Below are positions 1 through 7,294 of a stretch of DNA of 7,835 nt, in pieces (position 1 is the first letter of the stretch; each line of letters starts with the position of its first letter). This stretch comes from CADEED01 sp046733635 (GTDB taxonomy: Bacteria > Pseudomonadota > Gammaproteobacteria > Steroidobacterales > Steroidobacteraceae). The notes under the pieces are model-generated. The model saw nothing but the letters and a program-made list of their open reading frames with translations. It was not told where the DNA came from and searched no databases. The stretch spans positions 1-7,835 of the forward strand of contig JBKPPO010000152.1 in assembly GCA_046733635.1 (NCBI GenBank), read 5' to 3'. The translations under genes and the position numbers were made by a program.

Positions 1-165
1 TTCCACACCACCTGCGACGCCAGCGTGGTGCTGACCATCGATCCGAAGTCCGGCGTCGGCATGGTGCTGTACTCCACGCCGCTGCTCTGGGAATACGCCT
101 ATGCGCGCGAGCAGAACAACAAGGGCGACAGGCTCTACAAACTACTGCACGCGAAGAAGTACTAA
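1..165 (+). CDS. C-terminal end of an unrecognised protein (5' partial)
   Basis: Frame 1 is open from the first base to a TAA at 163-165 and encodes 54 residues ending in LYKLLHAKKY. Nearly every codon ends in G or C, as in the confident genes here, so this is very likely the tail of a real gene that starts left of the window. The visible part has one cysteine (residue 5), a short hydrophobic stretch (GMVLYSTPLLW) and a basic C-terminus. I do not recognise the family and assign no function. The stop overlaps the stop of the convergent alkB gene by four bases, so there is no room between them for a terminator outside coding sequence. Confidence 0.7.
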   Translation, partial: FHTTCDASVVLTIDPKSGVGMVLYSTPLLWEYAYAREQNNKGDRLYKLLHAKKY

Positions 166-800
166 CGCGCGTGCCGGAACGTGAGGTTGTAGCGGTAGCC
201 GCCCGTGAGCGGGTGCTGGCCGGGCTTCACGGGCCGCACCGCGTGATAGACCAGGCGTGAGGGACCGCCCCAGACCAGCACGTCGCCATCCGCGAGCGGA
301 ACAGTGCGGCCCTTGCCGCCGCGCGTGAGCCCGTAGAACGCGAAACTCGCGGGCAGGCCGAGCGATACCGAAACGATGGGCTGCGCGAAGTTCTGCTCGT
401 CGGCATCGCGATGCGCGGTGAGTCGCGCGCCAGGCGCGTACCGATTGATCAGGCATGCGTCGGGCTCGAACGCCGAAAATCCGCCGAGCGCTGCGGCTTC
501 GAGCGCGAGGCGCCGGAATTCCACGGGCATCGCCGGCCAATCCTGATCGCTCAGGGGATCGCGCGAGCTGTACCGATAACCGCTGCGATCGCTGGTCCAG
601 CCCACGGGGCCGCAATTGGTCATGGCCACGGACATGGTCTGACCGCCCGGCGTCACCAGATGGCGGAACGGTGCGCGCGCCGCGATCCCGAGGATCAGCG
701 GGAACAATTGCGAAGTATCGGCGTGACCCCGCAGCAGCGTGATGCCGTCGCCCAGCGAGAGCCGGTCGGACTCCGCCTCGAACAGGTCCAGCGTGCCCAT
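162..800 (-). CDS. alkB: AlkB, Fe(II)/2-oxoglutarate-dependent alkylated-base dioxygenase
   Basis: AlkB is a cytoplasmic repair enzyme that oxidatively removes methyl groups such as 1-methyladenine and 3-methylcytosine from DNA and RNA, using Fe(II), O2 and 2-oxoglutarate. The 212-residue product is nearly the same length as E. coli AlkB (216) and aligns along its whole length. The near-identical block TPGGQTMSVAMTNCG lies at residues 50-64, followed by Trp68 in the base-recognition region, and CLINRYAPGA lies at about 116-125. The iron ligands are His130, Asp132 and His186, and Asp134 follows the HxD motif. The C-terminal YRYNLTFR supplies Arg203 and Arg209 for 2-oxoglutarate binding. All key residues are present, so it should be active. 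The ATG at 800-798 directly follows the tamB stop, and a weak purine stretch (GAGAAG) lies in the last tamB codons, so translation is probably coupled to tamB. No Ada-type promoter region can fit outside tamB. Confidence 0.97.
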   Translation of the reverse strand: MGTLDLFEAESDRLSLGDGITLLRGHADTSQLFPLILGIAARAPFRHLVTPGGQTMSVAMTNCGPVGWTSDRSGYRYSSRDPLSDQDWPAMPVEFRRLALEAAALGGFSAFEPDACLINRYAPGARLTAHRDADEQNFAQPIVSVSLGLPASFAFYGLTRGGKGRTVPLADGDVLVWGGPSRLVYHAVRPVKPGQHPLTGGYRYNLTFRHAR

Positions 801-3800
801 CTACTTCTCGATGGTGAACACGAGATCCGCGGCGCGTTCCTTGCCCGCCTCGGTCTTGATCGTCCAGTTGTCGTCGAGCGTGTAACGCATCTTGATCGTG
901 TTGATCGACTCGGTGAGCGAGATGCCATAGCTCAGGTACAGGCGCGGCGAGAGGTACTTGCCGAGCACCAGCGATGTCTCGTTCGCGAGCGTGGATTCGA
1001 CGCTGATGTCGGGAATGCCGAACTTGCTGCCGAGCTGCGCTGCGAGCAGCGCCGCAGCCTGGCCCGCCACTTCCTGGCTCGCGCCGGGCGTTCCGTCACG
1101 TCCGCCGGTCTGCCGCTCGAAGGTGCCGCCCGCGAGCAGCAGCGACACGATCTGGGACTGCGGATACGAAGGTTCGGAGAAGAACGTGAGCCGCGGTTCG
1201 CGCAAGGATCCGCGCACGTTCACGCCGGCCTTCACGTCCGGGAACACCTTCACGGCGCGGATATCCACCGCCGGATCCACCAGCAGGCCGCCGCTGAAGA
1301 TGAGCCGGCCGCGCTCGATGTCGAGTTTTCGCGCGAGCGCGAGGTACTGGCCGTCGCGCACCTGGAGCTCACCCGTGGCGCGGCTGGGCTCCCCGGGCAG
1401 GGTGCGCTCGGTGATGCTGCCCGTGATGTTTCCCGAGAGCCCGTAGGTCTCGATGCTCACCTTCTCACCGAGCGTGACGGTGATCTCGCTGGTGACGCGG
1501 AACGGATCGCGCTGCACTTCCTCGGTGGGACCCACGAGTCTTTCGTCGGCCGAGGGCAACACGGCGTTCGTGAGATCCGCCGGCTGGATGCGCGCCAACG
1601 GAATGTTCACGGTGCCCTTCACGAGGATGTCCTGGCCGGCGATGCGGAAATCCAGGTCCGGCGACGCATCGATGCGCGCCTCGGGCACGTCGACGACGCG
1701 CAGGTTCTGGCCATCCAGCGCGATGTCGCCGTAGGGCAGGTTGTCGCGCCACTCTATTTTTCCCGAGCTCGACAAGGTTCCATTCCCGGCCTTGGCCTGC
1801 GAGCTGAATTCGAGGTTGTTGGAGACGATGCGCGCCTCCATGTCGAGTTCGCGCAGCGCGAGGTTCAACTGGTAGAGGTCCACCTCCGCACGAGTGAGCT
1901 TGATGATGCCGCTGGCGCGCGGCTCGGAGAGCGTGCCGTCGAACGTGAGGTTGGCGTCGAATTGGCCGGCCGCACGGTCGATGGTCGGTAGATAGAGCGT
2001 CAGGAACCCCAGCTCACCCGTGGCCATCTGCAACTGCCCCCGGATCGGCGACCGCATGAGATCAGACGACCGCTCCGCCCGCAGCCTGCCGGAGATGAGG
2101 CCGCGTTGCGCGGCGTCCAGGCGCAGCTCCGAGACCAGTTGCGCCGGCTCGGCCTTCAGCGTGACGAAGCCCGAACCGAACGTGATCACGTCGGTGCGGC
2201 CGCTGGCCAGTCGATGGCGAATGGCCGCGTCGACGAGGTCGACGCGTGCGTCGCCGATGAACGGCGCGCCCCGCGTCGAGCTGATGTTGGCCGCGGCATT
2301 CAGCGTTCCCTGGTATTCCACGTTGCGCGTGAGTCCCGCGGTGAGTGTGGCGATGGGCAGGTTGCTGGCTTCGCCGCGCGCCCGCCAGCCGTTCACGTCG
2401 CCGGAAGCTTCCGCGCACAGACGCGCGATCTTGCCGTGCATGCACATCGAATCCAGCCGGAACGCCTTTGCGCTCACCATGAGGTTCACGGGCGTGTCGA
2501 GCTGCAGGTTGAGATTCTCGGTGTCGTCGATGAAGAGGTTGCCGATCACGCCCTTCCAGGCGCCGTCCGCGAAACCGCCCTTGGCATCGACGTGCAGGCC
2601 CGTCTTGCCGGCCAGTGCGTCGGCTCGCACGGTGTGGTTGCCCGTGGTGCCGTCCAGCTTCACGTTGAACTGCGTGAGCTCGCGCTCGTCGACGGCGAGA
2701 TTGGTGATCGCGATGTCGGCATGCGAGTTCTGCTGGCCGCGCCAGTCCAGGTCCACGTTCGCTGACAGCTTGTCGACCTTGATGTCCTGGTGCTCGATAC
2801 CTGAGCCCTGCGCCTCGAACTTGATGACAGGCGCGTCGGCAGTGCCGTCCAGGGTTCCGCGTGCATGCAACTCGCCGCGTGCGCCTTCGGCCAGCAATGC
2901 GAGATTGTCGGCATCCAGCGAAAAATCGAGATCCAGCGCGCGGGACTCGCCCACGTGACCGTCGATCGCGAGACGGGTGTTGCCGGCGCGGAAGCGCAGA
3001 TCGTCGAAGGTGTAATCCTGACCCTGCATCACGATGCGTCCGCTGCCCGTGGCCGCGTTGCCACGCAGTTTTCCGCGCAGATTGCTGAACGCGAAGTCGA
3101 TGACACCCGCGGCGCCGAACGGCGCGCCGCTCGCCTTCATGTCGAAGTTCAGTGCGCCGTTGAATCCCGGGCGCACCGTGGCGGGGTCGAATCCGGTCAC
3201 GTTTCCCGCGAGAGTCCAACTCTCCTCGGGGGCCCACTTCACGTCGCCCTGCAGTGCCGCGCGGCCACCGAACCCGCCGAGATCCAGTTGAGCGATGCTC
3301 AGGCGATCCTTGTGCAGTTCGCCGCGCACCGCCACGGCCATCGGCTCGAGCTTCGGTACGAGCAATTCACCGCGCGCGGTGATCGCATAGGGCCACACGC
3401 CCGAGAGCGTGTAGCGCCCTTCGGGACTCCCGAAGAGCTGCGGATTCTCGCCCGTGAACCTTCCGAGCAGAGGCCAGCGCAATCCGTCCCAGGTTCCCGC
3501 GAGCTCCAGTCGCGGGCCATTGTCTTCAGGCTTGATCCAGCCGGCGCCGGTCACGTGACTGCCGGTCGCGCGATGCGTGGCTTCATAACGCGTGGCATTC
3601 ACGCGGTCGTTGTCCCAGTTGCCCTCGAACAGCAGGTCGAACGGGCCTTCGCCGAGTCCCGGGATCTGCAGCGGCCCCTTGCCGTGGAAAGCGTTCATCG
3701 CGCCGCCGATCTCGAGCGGGCCGCTGATGATGCCGAGCGCGCCGCCCGCGCCGAAGGCCTGCAGGTCGAAGTTGTGCACGTCCGCCTGGCCCAGCCAGTG

Positions 3801-4550
3801 GAAGTTGCTCGAGAGCTCCAGCAACTCGGCGCGCGCGTCCGCGCGGAACGGCGTGAGCAGTTTGGCCGTGACGGGTAGTTTGTCGAGGCTGCCCTTGAAA
3901 CTCGCATCGCCGCGCCATTCGGGCTGACCCTCGATGATCATGCGCACCGTGGCCTCGCCCTCGAGCTCCATCGGGTCCGCCGCCCGCAGCGTGCCGAGCG
4001 CACGCGCATGCAGGAAGTTGTAGACGATGTGGCCTTCGAAGATGCGGATCGTCTTGTGGCCGACGATCCCGGCGCCGGTGGGCTTGTCGAACTCCACGCG
4101 TCGGCCATTGGGCGCGATGATCAACAGCGTCTCCGCGGACGCGCGTTCCGTGCTGATGCTCAGGAATCGCGGCAGGAACTTGGCGGGCGTGACCGGACGC
4201 GGCCTGGTGCGCCTCTTCACCTCGATCTGCACCAGGTCCGCCTGTGCCTGGCGCACCGAGATGCGGCCCACGAGCAGCGGCCAGAAGTTGACGCGCGCAG
4301 AGCCGCGGATCACCAGCGTGTCCGCGAGTTCGTGGCCCACGAATACGCGATCTGCGCTGAAGCCGCCGGCGATCGTCCCTTTCACGTTCTCGATCTGCAG
4401 GATCACCTGCGATTTGCCGAGCTTCTCGGGCAGCATCGAGACCGCGAAGCGCAGGCCGGCTTCGGTGTAGATCACCCAGGCCAGCAGCAGGAAGACGAGG
4501 AGGAACAGGGACCCGAAGATCAGGGCCGTGATTTTCAGCTTCCTCTTCAT
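801..4550 (-). CDS. tamB: TamB, inner-membrane-anchored translocation and assembly module subunit (DUF490)
   Basis: TamB is a very long periplasmic beta-rich protein anchored in the inner membrane. It partners the outer-membrane protein TamA in inserting some outer-membrane proteins, and TamB/AsmA-like proteins are also implicated in phospholipid transport across the periplasm. The 1249 residues match E. coli TamB in size (1259). Residues 7-28 are a hydrophobic signal anchor after a basic start (MKRKLK). The middle is made of repeating beta-strand segments of the LDGTADAPVIKF or FDGTLSEPRASG type. The C-terminal third or so is the DUF490 domain, with SYPQSQIVSLLLAGG near 1127-1141 and GKYLSPRLYLSYGISL near 1197-1212. 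Cys703 and Cys712 are the only cysteines. I chose the ATG at 4550-4548, which overlaps the tamA stop as TGATG. A TTG one codon upstream would add a single residue but is less likely. The gene ends in TAG directly against the alkB ATG. Confidence 0.96.
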   Translation of the reverse strand: MKRKLKITALIFGSLFLLVFLLLAWVIYTEAGLRFAVSMLPEKLGKSQVILQIENVKGTIAGGFSADRVFVGHELADTLVIRGSARVNFWPLLVGRISVRQAQADLVQIEVKRRTRPRPVTPAKFLPRFLSISTERASAETLLIIAPNGRRVEFDKPTGAGIVGHKTIRIFEGHIVYNFLHARALGTLRAADPMELEGEATVRMIIEGQPEWRGDASFKGSLDKLPVTAKLLTPFRADARAELLELSSNFHWLGQADVHNFDLQAFGAGGALGIISGPLEIGGAMNAFHGKGPLQIPGLGEGPFDLLFEGNWDNDRVNATRYEATHRATGSHVTGAGWIKPEDNGPRLELAGTWDGLRWPLLGRFTGENPQLFGSPEGRYTLSGVWPYAITARGELLVPKLEPMAVAVRGELHKDRLSIAQLDLGGFGGRAALQGDVKWAPEESWTLAGNVTGFDPATVRPGFNGALNFDMKASGAPFGAAGVIDFAFSNLRGKLRGNAATGSGRIVMQGQDYTFDDLRFRAGNTRLAIDGHVGESRALDLDFSLDADNLALLAEGARGELHARGTLDGTADAPVIKFEAQGSGIEHQDIKVDKLSANVDLDWRGQQNSHADIAITNLAVDERELTQFNVKLDGTTGNHTVRADALAGKTGLHVDAKGGFADGAWKGVIGNLFIDDTENLNLQLDTPVNLMVSAKAFRLDSMCMHGKIARLCAEASGDVNGWRARGEASNLPIATLTAGLTRNVEYQGTLNAAANISSTRGAPFIGDARVDLVDAAIRHRLASGRTDVITFGSGFVTLKAEPAQLVSELRLDAAQRGLISGRLRAERSSDLMRSPIRGQLQMATGELGFLTLYLPTIDRAAGQFDANLTFDGTLSEPRASGIIKLTRAEVDLYQLNLALRELDMEARIVSNNLEFSSQAKAGNGTLSSSGKIEWRDNLPYGDIALDGQNLRVVDVPEARIDASPDLDFRIAGQDILVKGTVNIPLARIQPADLTNAVLPSADERLVGPTEEVQRDPFRVTSEITVTLGEKVSIETYGLSGNITGSITERTLPGEPSRATGELQVRDGQYLALARKLDIERGRLIFSGGLLVDPAVDIRAVKVFPDVKAGVNVRGSLREPRLTFFSEPSYPQSQIVSLLLAGGTFERQTGGRDGTPGASQEVAGQAAALLAAQLGSKFGIPDISVESTLANETSLVLGKYLSPRLYLSYGISLTESINTIKMRYTLDDNWTIKTEAGKERAADLVFTIEK

Positions 4551-4552
4551 CA
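4548..4552 (-). promoter_or_regulatory. tamA-tamB TGATG stop/start overlap (translational coupling)
   Basis: On the minus strand the tamA stop TGA (4552-4550) shares its last base with the tamB ATG (4550-4548). No good Shine-Dalgarno sequence lies in the preceding bases, so tamB is probably translated by terminating tamA ribosomes. This also settles the tamB start in favour of ATG over the TTG at 4553-4551. Confidence 0.7.
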
Positions 4553-6400
4553 AAGCTTCGGGGAGAAGTTGAGATGAAGCCGCGGTCCCGGGCGGGAGCT
4601 GTCGCCGGGCGGCGTGGTCAGCGCCTGCGCCACGTCGATGCCAACGGACACCACGGGCAAGCGAAGACGGAAGCCGATGCCCACGGAGTACATGAGCGGA
4701 TCGCCGAATTCGTCGAAGGCGTTGCCCAGGTCGCCGAACGCGGCCACCGAGAGATTGCGCCAGGGCAGATCGCGCACCAGCTCGATCGAGCCCGTGAACA
4801 GATGTTTGCCGCCCAGCTTTCGCACCTCTTGCTCGCCGTTCTCGTCGAGGATGGGCGTGCCGTCACGGTTGAACGCAAGCGTGAGCGGCGACAGGTCGTC
4901 CTTGCCGAAGCCGCGCACGCTGCGGTCGCCGCCCGCGAAGAAGCGCTGCGTGATGGCGAGGCCACTGGTCTTGGAGAGCGCCGTGGCGCCGAGATCGCCG
5001 CGAAGCAGCAGGTTCCACTTGGGCGCCAGCGGGAACACCCGCTCCGCCTGCAGCCGTATCTGCAAGAAGTCCGAGTCGGAGCCCAGCGCGTTGTTGGAGC
5101 CGCGCAGCTCGCCGTACAGGCCGCGCGAGAACATGGCTTCGCCCAGGTAGTTGGGCGGCACCAGCGCGAAGCTGATGCCGGGAATGAGCAGGGTCTGTTT
5201 GTCGAGTTCGCCCGTGTCGATGTATTCGGACTCGGTCTGCAGCAGCTCCACGTAGGTCACGCGCTGCCAGTACTGGCCGAACCAGGGCCCGCGCACGTGC
5301 GTGTAGCTGGGCGTGAAATTGACCGAGCGCGTGTCGGCGTCGGCGAGCCGCTCGTTCGTGCCCAGCAGCTGGAGCTGGAACTTCTCGATCGCGGGATCGC
5401 CGATGGGCACGATGTAGCGTGCATCGATCGACTGCTCGAGCGCGGCGCCGCGCAGCTCGGTGCGGAAGCGGTGGCCTCGCCGGTTCACGAGGCGGTTCTC
5501 CCAGGAGACGGTGCCGCGCACCTCCGTGTCCGTGCCGTAGCCCACACCGAACTGGTAGCGGCTGCGGCGATTGGGCTCGGCCGTGATGCTCACGGGGACG
5601 ATGAGCTTGTCGCGGTCGCGGTCCTCGGGCAGCACCTCGACCGTGGCGAAATACTGGCTGTCGTCGAGCGCGAACTGCGTGCGCAGGAGCTGCGTGGCGT
5701 CGAAGTACTGGCCGGGCTGGTAGCGCAGGAACTTGCGGATCAGCTTTTCGTCGACCACGGCCTGGTCGATGGCGGTCTCGCCGAAGCGGTAACGCTCGCC
5801 GGTGTCGAAGTCGAGGTAGATCTGCGCGGTGCGAGCCTGAGGATCCACGCGCATCTCGTTGCGCGACATGCGCGCGTCGAGATAGCCATACGTGGCCGCC
5901 GTGCGCAGCAGGCCGCCCTTCAGCGATTCGTACTGCGAATGATTGAGGCGGTCGTTCACGCGCACCGGCGGATCGGCGGTGATGCTCGTGAAGAGCTGGT
6001 CCTTCGCGCCCGCTCCCGTGACGTTCACCTCCACCTTGTCCACGACCACGGGTTCACCCTGCGTGATGTGGATGGTGACGCGATAGTCTTCGCCGCCGCC
6101 CTGGGCCTCTACCTTCGACGTGACCGTGGGTTCATAGAAGCCGAACGGTCGCATCGCCGAACGGACTTCACGCTCGCATCGTTCCTGGAGCCGCTCGATG
6201 AATTCCTTCGAGAGGTCGTCCGAATCCTTGTAACGCACGAAGGATAGATAGGCGAGGATGTTCGCGCGGACGTCGTCGGCGACGCCCTGCACCTCCACTT
6301 CGACTTCGGCGCGGGCCGGCGCGGTGAGCAGCGACGCCCACAGCGCGAGCAGCGTCAGGGCGAAGAAGCGCGAGCGTGTTTTTGGCTGCGAAAGGGACAT
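4550..6400 (-). CDS. tamA: TamA, outer-membrane Omp85-family translocation and assembly module subunit
   Basis: TamA is an outer-membrane beta-barrel of the Omp85/BamA superfamily that works with TamB. With the ATG at 6400-6398 the product is 616 residues, somewhat longer than E. coli TamA (577). Residues 1-31 form a signal peptide: a basic n-region (KTRSRF), a hydrophobic core (FALTLLALWASLL) and an ARA cleavage site before Glu32. Roughly 32-276 are POTRA repeats, probably three, including the GEPVVVDKVEV and GERYRFGETAI segments typical of POTRA strands. The 16-stranded barrel should occupy about 277-616. Its conserved Omp85 loop-6 motif is visible as FFAGGDRSVRGFG at 487-499. A polar stretch follows the motif (about 511-530) and may be an extended loop. 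The protein ends in NFSPKL rather than the usual terminal aromatic residue. A GTG at 6451 extends the frame by 17 residues, but those would precede the signal peptide, so I reject it. The stop overlaps tamB by one base. No clear Shine-Dalgarno sequence is visible. Confidence 0.95.
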   Translation of the reverse strand: MSLSQPKTRSRFFALTLLALWASLLTAPARAEVEVEVQGVADDVRANILAYLSFVRYKDSDDLSKEFIERLQERCEREVRSAMRPFGFYEPTVTSKVEAQGGGEDYRVTIHITQGEPVVVDKVEVNVTGAGAKDQLFTSITADPPVRVNDRLNHSQYESLKGGLLRTAATYGYLDARMSRNEMRVDPQARTAQIYLDFDTGERYRFGETAIDQAVVDEKLIRKFLRYQPGQYFDATQLLRTQFALDDSQYFATVEVLPEDRDRDKLIVPVSITAEPNRRSRYQFGVGYGTDTEVRGTVSWENRLVNRRGHRFRTELRGAALEQSIDARYIVPIGDPAIEKFQLQLLGTNERLADADTRSVNFTPSYTHVRGPWFGQYWQRVTYVELLQTESEYIDTGELDKQTLLIPGISFALVPPNYLGEAMFSRGLYGELRGSNNALGSDSDFLQIRLQAERVFPLAPKWNLLLRGDLGATALSKTSGLAITQRFFAGGDRSVRGFGKDDLSPLTLAFNRDGTPILDENGEQEVRKLGGKHLFTGSIELVRDLPWRNLSVAAFGDLGNAFDEFGDPLMYSVGIGFRLRLPVVSVGIDVAQALTTPPGDSSRPGPRLHLNFSPKL

Positions 6401-6426
6401 GACACCGCGGAAGGACGGACACGGGG

Positions 6427-6432
6427 ATTCTA
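6427..6432 (-). promoter_or_regulatory. Candidate -10 element of a tamA promoter
   Basis: On the minus strand the hexamer TAGAAT matches the sigma-70 -10 consensus TATAAT at five of six positions. It lies in the AT-richest part of the 6401-6505 gap, 26 bases before the tamA ATG, which would give a short leader of about 20 bases. No good -35 hexamer is seen at 16-18 bases upstream. The call rests on position and one hexamer only. Confidence 0.3.
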
Positions 6433-6433
6433 A

Positions 6434-6462
6434 TGAGAGTCGCGTGCGCACGCCCGGGTTCC
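6434..6462 (-). promoter_or_regulatory. Weak sigma-E-like promoter candidate upstream of tamA
   Basis: On the minus strand GGAACCC (6462-6456) resembles the sigma-E -35 GGAACTT. After a 17-base spacer comes TCTCA (6438-6434), resembling -10 variants such as TCTGA. Envelope-stress control would suit an outer-membrane assembly gene, but both elements are imperfect and the spacer is a base longer than typical. It overlaps the alternative sigma-70-type -10 just downstream, and only one need be real. Confidence 0.2.
6442..6453. repeat. 12-bp perfect palindrome in the tamA upstream gap
   Basis: The sequence GCGTGCGCACGC equals its own reverse complement over all 12 bases. It lies in the only intergenic gap, just upstream of the candidate tamA -10, where an operator could sit. 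A GC-rich palindrome of this length can also arise by chance, and no known regulator site is recognised. Confidence 0.35.
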
Positions 6463-6505
6463 GCGCCGCATGTGCGCGTGGTTCGAAGCCTTCGGCGAGA
6501 CGATG

Positions 6506-7285
6506 TCAGCCTGCGTTCAGGCGATGTTCAGACTGGCCGGAGACTTTGCCCTCGGGATCGAATCGCCGCTCGAGCAGGTCGAGATCGCCGTGCTCGGCCA
6601 GGGTCAGGATCGTGGAGCAGCGTGTGCCATAACCCGGATCCAGCACGAACGGCGCGGACAGCTTGCGCGCCCATTCGGGCGAGAGATCGCCGGGCGGCAG
6701 ACTCCCGGCGGGCGCCGGTTCGCGGTCGGCCAGCATCTCCAGCAGTGCGGCCGCGAGCGATTCGCGGTCCTCCGCCTGCGGAGACCTCAGCAGCTCCACG
6801 AAACGCTCGCGCACCCGGACGAGCTTGGGCCAGGGCGTATCGAGGAACTCGTTCGACAGTCCGTAGATGCCGGGTGGCAGTTCGCGCGCGAACTGATCTG
6901 CGCGATTCGAGGCGTACCACAGCGAGCCGCGGTCGGCGAACAGCAGGTTGAATCCGGCGTAACCGGGAGCGTCCACTTCCATGGCGCGCAGGGCTTCACC
7001 CGGGGCCAAGTCGCCGGTGAGGTACGCGGGTATCAGCCCGCCGCGCGAAGGCGCGCTGCGCCGGCGGCGGCCGAACTCGCGAAAATTCGTGACGATGCCG
7101 AAGCGCTGCCGCGCGTCCGCGGCGAACCAGGCGCCGCCCGCCTGCAGATCGCGGCCGCCGACGATGGCGTTGTCGGTCCAGGGCGCCAGCGGCGCGGTGG
7201 GGCGGGCGTGGAATTCGTCGCGGTTCGCCGCCACCACGGCGCGGAACCGCGGATGCATCTTCCACGCCAGGACTAACAAACACAT
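6506..7285 (-). CDS. NRDE / TANGO2-family protein (formerly DUF833)
   Basis: The 259-residue product is a full-length member of the NRDE family, bacterial relatives of eukaryotic TANGO2. It begins MCLL, with the family's conserved Cys2, and has NRDE at 21-24 within AANRDEFHARPT. Other family signatures follow in order: GGRDLQAGGAWFA (43-55), SRGGL (80-84), FNLLFAD (112-118), YGLSNEFLDTPWPK (141-154) and YGTRCSTIL (219-227). There is no signal peptide or membrane segment, so it is probably cytoplasmic. The Cys2 position has prompted suggestions of an N-terminal-nucleophile-like fold, and eukaryotic TANGO2 has been linked to heme handling and lipid metabolism. No enzymatic reaction can be assigned from this sequence. 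The ATG at 7285-7283 lies four bases after the nudC stop, so the two are probably co-transcribed. A 105-base gap separates it from tamA downstream. Confidence 0.9.
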   Translation of the reverse strand: MCLLVLAWKMHPRFRAVVAANRDEFHARPTAPLAPWTDNAIVGGRDLQAGGAWFAADARQRFGIVTNFREFGRRRRSAPSRGGLIPAYLTGDLAPGEALRAMEVDAPGYAGFNLLFADRGSLWYASNRADQFARELPPGIYGLSNEFLDTPWPKLVRVRERFVELLRSPQAEDRESLAAALLEMLADREPAPAGSLPPGDLSPEWARKLSAPFVLDPGYGTRCSTILTLAEHGDLDLLERRFDPEGKVSGQSEHRLNAG

Positions 7286-7289
7286 GGGA

Positions 7290-7294
7290 TCACC
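7290..7294 (-). promoter_or_regulatory. Possible ribosome-binding site for the NRDE gene, overlapping the nudC stop
   Basis: On the minus strand GGTGA lies four bases before the ATG at 7285, and its TGA is the nudC stop codon. The match to the Shine-Dalgarno consensus is partial and the spacing is short. It fits re-initiation by ribosomes that have just finished nudC. Confidence 0.35.

Noticed and set aside
411..1991. Long plus-strand open frame (526 codons) opposite alkB and tamB
   Set aside because: It lies antisense to two confidently identified genes. Its translation is low-complexity, rich in Arg, Ala, Gly and His, with no recognisable domain, as expected for the reverse frame of GC-rich coding DNA.
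2865..3878. Plus-strand open frame (337 codons) opposite the N-terminal half of tamB
   Set aside because: It is antisense to a continuous, well-recognised tamB frame and shows no domain or plausible translation signal.
4551..4553. TTG as the tamB start
   Set aside because: It adds only one residue before an ATG that forms the standard TGATG overlap with tamA.
4574..6247. Long plus-strand open frame (557 codons) opposite tamA
   Set aside because: It is the antisense of almost all of tamA, has biased composition and matches no family. The tamA reading is supported by a signal peptide, POTRA repeats and the Omp85 loop-6 motif.
6401..6451. GTG at 6451 as the tamA start
   Set aside because: The 17 extra residues would sit before a complete signal peptide and would place the start upstream of the promoter-like elements.
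6484..6494. Inverted repeat CGAAG-C-CTTCG as a terminator of the NRDE gene
   Set aside because: The one-base loop cannot form a normal hairpin and there is no following run of T on the minus strand.
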